Source: Flavobacteriaceae bacterium
GTDB taxonomy: Bacteria; Bacteroidota; Bacteroidia; Flavobacteriales; Flavobacteriaceae
Direction: 5' to 3'
Assembly: GCA_947482805.1 (NCBI GenBank)
Contig: CANKLK010000032.1
Coordinates: forward strand, 1-17,250
Length of the DNA: 17,250 nt
In this document: one piece after another, positions 11,855-17,250 of the stretch
How the letters are laid out: each line of letters opens with the position of its first letter
Position numbering within the stretch: position 1 is the stretch's first letter
Notes under the pieces: generated by a model
Told to the model about the DNA's origin: nothing
Databases searched by the model: none
The model's input: only the letters and a program-made list of their open reading frames with translations
Made by a program: the position numbers and the translations under genes

Positions 11855-13876
11855 ATGAAAAAAACACTTTTATTTCTAATATTACTTTTTTCTATTGTTA
11901 CTTTTTCTCAAGAATCTCCGAAAACAGATACTTTGAAAACAGTCACTATAGAATCTAATAAAAAAGGATTAAAAAAATCACTTTCGAGTACTGCAAATAC
12001 TACACTAGTTACCAATAAAGAATTACTTAAAGCGGCATGTTGTAATCTTGCCGAAAGCTTTGAAACCAATCCATCGATTGATGTCAATTTCTCAGACGCA
12101 CTGACAGGAACCAAACAAATAAAAATGCTTGGATTGACAAGTCCGTATATTATGATTACCGAAGAGAATATTCCGTCCGTTCGCGGTGCTTCTCAAGCCT
12201 ATGGTTTGTCATTTACACCCGGAACATGGATTGATAATATTCAAATTACCAAAGGTGCTGGAAGTGTAGTTAATGGTTACGAAAGTATTTCAGGCCAAAT
12301 AAACACAGAACTTATTAAGCCATGTGATGACATTCCTTTTTTCTTAAATTTTTATGGCTCTACCGATAGTAGATATGAGCTAAATACACATTTCAATAAA
12401 AAAATTTCAAACAAATGGGCAACAAGCTTATTTGTTCATGGAAATGCTAGAGTTCAGAAAAATGACATGAACGACGATATGTTTTTGGATAATCCATTAG
12501 GGAAACAAATCAATATTGCAAATCGTTGGCATTATTCTAATCCTGAAACAGGTTGGGTTTCATTCATTAATTTTCGATACATGAATGATGAAAAGCAAAC
12601 AGGAGAAATTGATTTTGACCCTAACAGAGACAGGCTTACAACTAATTTTTGGGGCTCCGAAATTAACACAGAGCGTTTCGATTTTTCTTCAAAAATTGGC
12701 TATGTTTTTAAAGACATGCCTTATCAAAGTATCGGTTTCCAAAATGCATTTAGTAATCACAACCAACAATCTTATTTTGGGTTAAATCAATATGATATTA
12801 AACAGCAAAGTTATTATTCGAACTTGATTTTCAGTTCAATAATTAACAATACGATGCATAAATTTGCTACAGGATTGAACTTTACGTATGATAAATATTC
12901 TGAATTTGTAAATCTTTCAGATGTAAGCAGAATTGATAATTCCGTTGGTGCTTTTTTTGAATATACTTTTGATGATTCCAATAAGTTCAGCTACATTCTT
13001 GGAGGCCGATTTGATTATCATAATAGGTTAGGGGCATTTTTTACACCGAGAGTACATGTGAAATACAATCCTTGGGAAAAAGCAGTATTTAGATTTTCTG
13101 CCGGAAGAGGCAAACGCGCTGCTAATATTTTCGCAGAAAATCAACAGTTATTTGCTAGTTCAAGAGTTTTTTCGGTTTTAAATACTGATGATAAAATTTA
13201 TGGTTTGAATCCAGAGATAGCTTGGAATTACGGACTAAGTTTTACGCAAAATTTTATTTTTTTAGGAAAAAAAGCAGATGTAACCATCGATTTTTATAGA
13301 ACTGATTTTCAAAACCAAGCAGTTGTTGATGTTATGAATTCACCACAGCAAGTCTTATTTTATGATTTAAAAGGGAAATCATTTGCTAATAGTTTGCAAT
13401 TTGATTTTAATTTAGAGCTAGTCAAACATCTAAATTTGAGAACAGCTTATAAATATTATGATATCGCTACAGATTATCTTTCGGGGACTTTTCAAAGACC
13501 ATTGCAAGCCAAACATAGAGTTTTTGGAAATATTGAATACGAAACTCACATTAGCGATCATGGGCAACAGTGGCGGTTTGATGCAACCGTAAACTGGATG
13601 GGGAAACAGCTTTTGCCTACTACAATAACAAATCCAATTGAGGAACGATTGCCTGAATTTTCTCCGTCATTTACAACGATGAATATGCAGGTTACACTGC
13701 AACAATCGAGTACTTTAGAGTTTTATTTTGGATTAGAGAATTTAGGTAATTATAGGCAATTAAATGCCATTATTGGAGAACACAATCCTTTTGGTAATTA
13801 CTTTGATACTTCCATTATATATGCGCCTGTTTTTGGACAGATGTTTTATGGAGGATTACGATTTAAAATAAAATAA
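11855..13876 (+). CDS. TonB-dependent outer-membrane receptor, probable metal uptake
   Basis: 673-residue receptor. A signal peptide spans about 1-19 (cleavage near FSQ). A TonB-box-like stretch DTLKTVTI lies at 25-32, with a plug domain at about 45-155 (PYIMITEENIPSVRG, TKGAGSVVNGYESISGQIN) and a 22-strand-type barrel ending in FYGGLRFKIK. Unlike many Bacteroidota receptors it has no N-terminal carboxypeptidase-like domain. The plug carries an adjacent cysteine pair, C62-C63 in LKAACCNLAES, a feature I associate with a receptor group next to HMA and HYC_CC_PP genes. Neighbours with Cys-Cys motifs on both sides argue for a soft-metal substrate such as copper rather than a glycan; no SusD partner follows. 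The substrate is inferred. Confidence 0.88.
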   Translation: MKKTLLFLILLFSIVTFSQESPKTDTLKTVTIESNKKGLKKSLSSTANTTLVTNKELLKAACCNLAESFETNPSIDVNFSDALTGTKQIKMLGLTSPYIMITEENIPSVRGASQAYGLSFTPGTWIDNIQITKGAGSVVNGYESISGQINTELIKPCDDIPFFLNFYGSTDSRYELNTHFNKKISNKWATSLFVHGNARVQKNDMNDDMFLDNPLGKQINIANRWHYSNPETGWVSFINFRYMNDEKQTGEIDFDPNRDRLTTNFWGSEINTERFDFSSKIGYVFKDMPYQSIGFQNAFSNHNQQSYFGLNQYDIKQQSYYSNLIFSSIINNTMHKFATGLNFTYDKYSEFVNLSDVSRIDNSVGAFFEYTFDDSNKFSYILGGRFDYHNRLGAFFTPRVHVKYNPWEKAVFRFSAGRGKRAANIFAENQQLFASSRVFSVLNTDDKIYGLNPEIAWNYGLSFTQNFIFLGKKADVTIDFYRTDFQNQAVVDVMNSPQQVLFYDLKGKSFANSLQFDFNLELVKHLNLRTAYKYYDIATDYLSGTFQRPLQAKHRVFGNIEYETHISDHGQQWRFDATVNWMGKQLLPTTITNPIEERLPEFSPSFTTMNMQVTLQQSSTLEFYFGLENLGNYRQLNAIIGEHNPFGNYFDTSIIYAPVFGQMFYGGLRFKIK

Positions 13877-13938
13877 AGCAATTTCAGTTTACTATCGATT
13901 ATAGCATACAGAAACAATAATTATAAAAAAAACAAAAA

Positions 13939-14280
13939 ATGAAAAATAGTATTTTGGTAATGATGTTACTTTTTGTAGCACTTTCTTCACAAGCACAAGA
14001 ACAAAAAAATAAAAATGCAAAGCACAATATTGAAGTAAATGGTAATTGTGATATGTGTAAAAAACGAATTGAAAAAGCTGCTTTTTCGGTAAAAGGAGTA
14101 AAAAGCGCTGATTGGCATATAGACGATCATATTTTGTACTTAATAATCAATGAAGAAAAATGTAGCGTAACTGAAGTGAAACAAGCTATAATAAAAGTGG
14201 GTCATGATACAGAAGATTTAAAAGCTACAAATGAAGATTATGATAAACTTCATGGTTGTTGTAGGTATGAAAGAAAATAA
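13939..14280 (+). CDS. Secreted heavy-metal-associated (HMA) domain protein
   Basis: 113-residue exported metallochaperone-like protein. A signal peptide at 1-19 ends at SSQA. The HMA fold follows (about 28-95) with the metal site GNCDMC (C37, C40), then KKRIEKAAFSVKGVKSAD and an H-rich edge (H60, H64, H89). It differs from a minimal HMA domain by a C-terminal extension ending YDKLHGCCRYERK with a second cysteine pair (C107-C108) and by C75 in the middle. It lies 62 bp after the TonB receptor in the same direction, as expected for a periplasmic carrier that accepts the imported metal. Copper(I) is the likeliest ligand for CxxC in this fold, but zinc or other soft metals are possible. Confidence 0.88.
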   Translation: MKNSILVMMLLFVALSSQAQEQKNKNAKHNIEVNGNCDMCKKRIEKAAFSVKGVKSADWHIDDHILYLIINEEKCSVTEVKQAIIKVGHDTEDLKATNEDYDKLHGCCRYERK

Positions 14281-14345
14281 GTTGAAAATCCTCATTACAT
14301 ATTGTGGTAGTTTTTTTTATTCTTAAATTTATATAAACTTTTAAA

Positions 14346-15083
14346 ATGAAAAGACTTTTTTTTATAGTTTCCCTATTGTTTTTTTGCTTTACGTATTCAC
14401 AAGAATTAAAACAAAACCAAAGGGTATGGTTTGCTTATACGGGGCAATATAAAGTTTCTAATCATTGGGGTTATCATGTAGAAGCACAATTTAGAATGGA
14501 TAATCAATTGAAACAAAATCAGCAAAACCTTTTTAGAATAGGGGCTATATATTATTTGAATTCCAATAAAAGTTTTTCAGCGGGTTATGGTTTAATCACT
14601 ACCTATAACGCAGGTGTTGATGATTATTTTAAGGAAAATCGCCTTTGGGAACAATACCAATACAGTAAGAATTGGAATGAAACTAAAAATACCATTATCC
14701 ATCGTTTTCGTTTTGAAAATAGATGGGTTGAAAAATTAATTCTTTCAAACAACAATGTAGTTTCTTTAGGGAATAGTTTTCAAAATAGACTTCGTTATTT
14801 GAATAGAAATTTATTTCACATCTTAAATTTTAAATCTACCAACGAAGAGCTTTATGCCATTTTACAGAACGAAGTTTTTTTAAACGTAGGAGATAATAAT
14901 GTCAACTCAAAATTATTAGATCAGAATAGATTTTTAGTTGGTTTAGGCTTAAATTACAATAAAAATATTCGTTTGGAATTAGGTTATATGAATCACTTTA
15001 TTACTTCTACTTCAGCTACTAACGTAATGAATCATACTATTTCTGTTTCACTAATTCAAAATTTAGATTTGCAAAAGCAATAA
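14346..15083 (+). CDS. DUF2490 family outer-membrane-type protein
   Basis: 245-residue protein with a signal peptide (1-19, ending FTYSQ) and a mature part of alternating amphipathic strands rich in Tyr, Phe, Asn and Gln, typical of a 10- to 12-strand beta-barrel. The DUF2490 pattern is seen in RVWFAYTGQYKVSNHWGYH (26-44), FRIGAIYYLN (62-71), and RLWEQYQYSKNW (100-111) followed by HRFRFENRW (119-127). Family function is unknown. It lies 65 bp after the HMA gene and may be in the same unit, but I see no metal motif in it. An assembly-dependent surface or porin-like role is the most that can be said. Confidence 0.8.
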   Translation: MKRLFFIVSLLFFCFTYSQELKQNQRVWFAYTGQYKVSNHWGYHVEAQFRMDNQLKQNQQNLFRIGAIYYLNSNKSFSAGYGLITTYNAGVDDYFKENRLWEQYQYSKNWNETKNTIIHRFRFENRWVEKLILSNNNVVSLGNSFQNRLRYLNRNLFHILNFKSTNEELYAILQNEVFLNVGDNNVNSKLLDQNRFLVGLGLNYNKNIRLELGYMNHFITSTSATNVMNHTISVSLIQNLDLQKQ

Positions 15084-15141
15084 TTTTAACGCTGAATCCC
15101 AAAAAATATGATTATTTTCACAATCAATTTATTTTATATAT

Positions 15142-15825
15142 ATGAGTGATTTTGATTGGTTGCAACTGCTTAATCCTGAGTTCTATATCAACTTTGATAT
15201 TGGAGGTGTTTTTATTGGTTTGTGGATTGTTTTATTTATTGTATTTGCCGAAACAGGATTGTTTGCAGGTTTTTTTCTTCCTGGTGACAGTTTACTTTTC
15301 CTTGCAGGAATTTATAGCCGCAGTTTAGTCGAAAATTTCACCTTTATTGAAAGTGATTTGGCCAACGTAATAATATTGTCAACACTTGTGGCAGTTGCTG
15401 GAATTTTGGGAAATATGGTGGGCTATTGGTTTGGTGCCAAAAGCGGGTATTATTTATATAAAAAAGAAGATAGTTTTTGGTTTAAGAAAAAATACCTTAT
15501 CCAATCTAAAGATTTCTTCGAAAGATATGGTGGAAAAGCTATAATATTTGCTCGTTTTTTGCCAATCGTACGAACATTTGCACCTATAGTAGCTGGAATT
15601 GTTACTATGGATAAAAAGAAATTTATGTTTTATAATATAGTAAGTTCGTTTCTTTGGTCGTTTGTTTTAATCTTATCAGGACATTATTTATATGGAATGT
15701 TTTTAGAAAAATTTGACATCGATTTAAAACATCACATTGAGAAGATTGTTATTGGAATTATATTGGTTTCAACTTTTCCGGTTTTTCTTAAAATGATTAA
15801 GAAATCGCCGAAACAAGAAGAATAA
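15142..15825 (+). CDS. DedA family membrane protein
   Basis: 227-residue inner-membrane protein of the DedA/VTT (SNARE-associated) superfamily. Several members are undecaprenyl phosphate or phospholipid flippases. Family residues are present: E37 in FAETGLFAGFFLPGDSLLF (35-53), with P47, G48 and D49, and the second re-entrant block GKAIIFARFLPIVRTFAPI (131-149), with R138, P141, R144 and P148. Hydrophobic spans at about 20-57, 74-98, 133-153, 164-185 and 200-218 fit the fold. It is the last plus-strand gene before a convergent terminator. The 58-bp gap to the DUF2490 gene has no clear promoter, so read-through is possible. The substrate cannot be told. Confidence 0.92.
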   Translation: MSDFDWLQLLNPEFYINFDIGGVFIGLWIVLFIVFAETGLFAGFFLPGDSLLFLAGIYSRSLVENFTFIESDLANVIILSTLVAVAGILGNMVGYWFGAKSGYYLYKKEDSFWFKKKYLIQSKDFFERYGGKAIIFARFLPIVRTFAPIVAGIVTMDKKKFMFYNIVSSFLWSFVLILSGHYLYGMFLEKFDIDLKHHIEKIVIGIILVSTFPVFLKMIKKSPKQEE

Positions 15826-15851
15826 AAAAACGCCTCGATTGAGACGTTTTT
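15826..15851. terminator. Bidirectional terminator between the DedA gene and groEL
   Basis: AAAAACGCCTC (15826-15836) pairs with GAGACGTTTTT (15841-15851) with one internal mismatch and a GATT loop. The stem has A-runs at the left and T-runs at the right, so it can end transcripts from both the plus-strand DedA gene and the minus-strand groEL. Confidence 0.85.
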
Positions 15852-15860
15852 AAAATATAT

Positions 15861-15895
15861 ACTTTGTGCTTTTCACTTCGTATTTCGTACTTTGA
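15861..15895. repeat. Degenerate seven-base tandem array abutting the groEL stop
   Basis: Five consecutive heptads read ACTTTGT, GCTTTTC, ACTTCGT, ATTTCGT and ACTTTGA. The array ends one base before the groEL stop codon. It matches the 7-bp period of the AATTACG array at 9273-9291, which also abuts a stop codon. Confidence 0.55.
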
Positions 15896-15896
15896 A

Positions 15897-17250
15897 TTAC
15901 ATCATTCCTGGCATTCCTCCGCCCATTGGCATTCCTCCGCCGGCATTTTCTTCTTTGATGTCTACTAAAGCACATTCAGTAGTTAATATCATTCCGGCAA
16001 CGGAAGCTGCATTTTCAAGAGCTACACGCGTTACTTTTTTTGGATCGATAATTCCTGCTTTTAGCATGTCAACATATTCGTCAGTTTTTGCATTGTAACC
16101 AAAATTAGCTTTTCCTTCTGCTACTTTTGCAACTACAACTGAACCTTCTAAGCCAGCATTTTCGACTATAGTTCTCAACGGAGATTCAACAGCGCGAGAA
16201 ACAATTTGAATTCCGGTTGCTTCATCTGCATTGTCTGCTTTTATTTTATCTAAAACAGATTTTGCTCTTAGCAAAGCAACACCACCACCGGCAACAATTC
16301 CTTCTTCTACTGCGGCACGAGTTGCATGAAGCGCATCATCAACACGGTCTTTTTTCTCTTTCATTTCTACCTCAGAAGCAGCACCAACATAAAGTACTGC
16401 AACTCCGCCAGCCAACTTAGCCAAACGCTCTTGTAGTTTTTCTTTATCATAATCAGAAGTCGTTGATTCCATTTGGCCTTTGATTTGGTTCACACGATTT
16501 TTAATCATGTCAGCTGTTCCGGCACCATTTACCAAAGTGGTATTGTCTTTATCGATAGTTACTTTTTCAGCTGTACCAAGCATTTCTAAAGTAGTGTTTT
16601 CTAATGTATAGCCACTTTCTTCAGCAATTACAGTTCCACCGGTCAGGATAGCAATATCTTCCAACATTGCTTTTCTTCTGTCGCCAAACCCCGGAGCTTT
16701 CACAGCTGCAATTTTTAAGGCGCCACGTAATTTGTTTACAACCAAAGTTGATAACGCTTCACCATCAACATCTTCTGCAATAATCAATAAGGGTTTTCCT
16801 GATTGTGCTACGGGTTCCAATATTGGTAATAATTCTTTAAGAGAAGATACTTTTTTATCGTATAAAAGGATGTAAGGTCTTTCTAATTCCACTTCCATTT
16901 TTTCCGGATTGGTAACGAAATATGGAGATAGATAACCTCTGTCAAACTGCATTCCTTCTACAACATCAACATAAGTATCAGTTCCTTTGGCTTCTTCTAC
17001 AGTGATAACACCTTCTTTACCTACTTTTCCGAAAGCAGTAGCAATTAAATCACCAATCACTTCGTCATTATTAGCCGAGATTGAAGCAATTTGTTTTATT
17101 TTTTCAGAATCGCTCCCAACTACTTGAGCTTGTTTTGCCAAATCAGCAACGATAGCATCAACAGCTTTATCGATTCCTCGTTTCAAATCCATCGGATTGG
17201 CACCAGCAGCCACGTTTTTCAACCCTTCTTTTACAATTGCTTGAGCTAAA
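15897..17250 (-). CDS. groL: Chaperonin GroEL (N-terminal part outside the window)
   Basis: 60-kDa chaperonin subunit that folds proteins inside the GroEL-GroES cage. The frame is open to the window edge, beginning [20 protein letters not shown], which corresponds to about residue 94 of E. coli GroEL, so roughly 93 residues are missing beyond the window. About 450 residues are present. Hallmarks are [69 protein letters not shown] intermediate-domain sequence ([10 protein letters not shown] here), [20 protein letters not shown] and the ATP-site aspartate region NADEATG. The tail ends in the Gly-Met-rich [14 protein letters not shown] typical of the family. The TTG at 17222 is an internal Leu codon, not a start. 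Confidence 0.98.
   Translation of the reverse strand, partial: LAQAIVKEGLKNVAAGANPMDLKRGIDKAVDAIVADLAKQAQVVGSDSEKIKQIASISANNDEVIGDLIATAFGKVGKEGVITVEEAKGTDTYVDVVEGMQFDRGYLSPYFVTNPEKMEVELERPYILLYDKKVSSLKELLPILEPVAQSGKPLLIIAEDVDGEALSTLVVNKLRGALKIAAVKAPGFGDRRKAMLEDIAILTGGTVIAEESGYTLENTTLEMLGTAEKVTIDKDNTTLVNGAGTADMIKNRVNQIKGQMESTTSDYDKEKLQERLAKLAGGVAVLYVGAASEVEMKEKKDRVDDALHATRAAVEEGIVAGGGVALLRAKSVLDKIKADNADEATGIQIVSRAVESPLRTIVENAGLEGSVVVAKVAEGKANFGYNAKTDEYVDMLKAGIIDPKKVTRVALENAASVAGMILTTECALVDIKEENAGGGMPMGGGMPGMM

Noticed and set aside
11908..12114. Minus-strand ORF inside the TonB receptor gene
   Set aside because: Mirror-frame shadow of a clear receptor plug domain.
17220..17222. TTG as a start codon for the groEL frame
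   Set aside because: The frame stays open and continues as normal GroEL sequence to the window edge; the TTG codes for an internal Leu.
1..17250. Mobile element, CRISPR array, prophage or dedicated defence system
   Set aside because: No transposase, integrase, direct-repeat-spacer pattern or known defence gene is visible; the short intergenic repeats are too small and irregular for CRISPR.

Overview
The window looks like chromosome of a Flavobacterium-type member of the Flavobacteriaceae. It is AT-rich and its starts lack Shine-Dalgarno sequences. Several promoters match the Bacteroidota form (TTTG or TTG, about 19-21 bp, TAnnTTTG). The primary sigma factor is the short Bacteroidota type, and three lineage-typical families are present: exosortase XrtF with its partner, a HYC_CC_PP protein, and a DUF2490 protein. 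I see no integrase, transposase, phage gene, CRISPR array or tRNA.

Layout. Positions 21-1820 (minus) hold two housekeeping genes, rpe and the primary sigma factor rpoD/sigA, separated by an intergenic stretch with repeat-like sequence and a strong terminator. Positions 2009-6384 (minus) are a five-gene operon for carotenoid end-group modification. In transcription order these are a CrtD/CrtI-family desaturase, a CruF-type hydratase, a CrtZ-type hydroxylase, a class I methyltransferase with an N-terminal zinc-ribbon-like segment, and a CrtA-related oxygenase. Together they fit a saproxanthin/myxol-type monocyclic carotenoid, possibly methylated. The early genes (crtB, lycopene-forming crtI, lycopene cyclase) are not here. 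Positions 6549-9152 (minus) hold pnp and rpsO, with a terminator between them. Position 9295-9747 (minus) is a GAF-type free methionine-(R)-sulfoxide reductase homologue that lacks one of the usual redox cysteines.

From 9866 the genes run on the plus strand. First come exosortase XrtF and its overlapping partner, then a truncated C-terminal piece of a beta-CASP ribonuclease. Positions 11374-15083 form a likely metal (copper?) handling cluster: a HYC_CC_PP protein, a TonB-dependent receptor with a Cys-Cys pair in its plug, a secreted heavy-metal-associated (HMA) protein and a DUF2490 outer-membrane-type protein. A DedA family membrane protein follows. A convergent terminator separates it from groEL (minus), whose N-terminal part lies beyond the window edge.

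The parts most worth a second look are the Cys-Cys-rich metal cluster, the methyltransferase inside the carotenoid operon, the orphan XrtF pair next to a decapitated ribonuclease gene, and short-period intergenic repeats that sit against gene ends or promoters. Most of the rest is ordinary housekeeping sequence. All assignments come from reading motifs by eye; no database search was possible.
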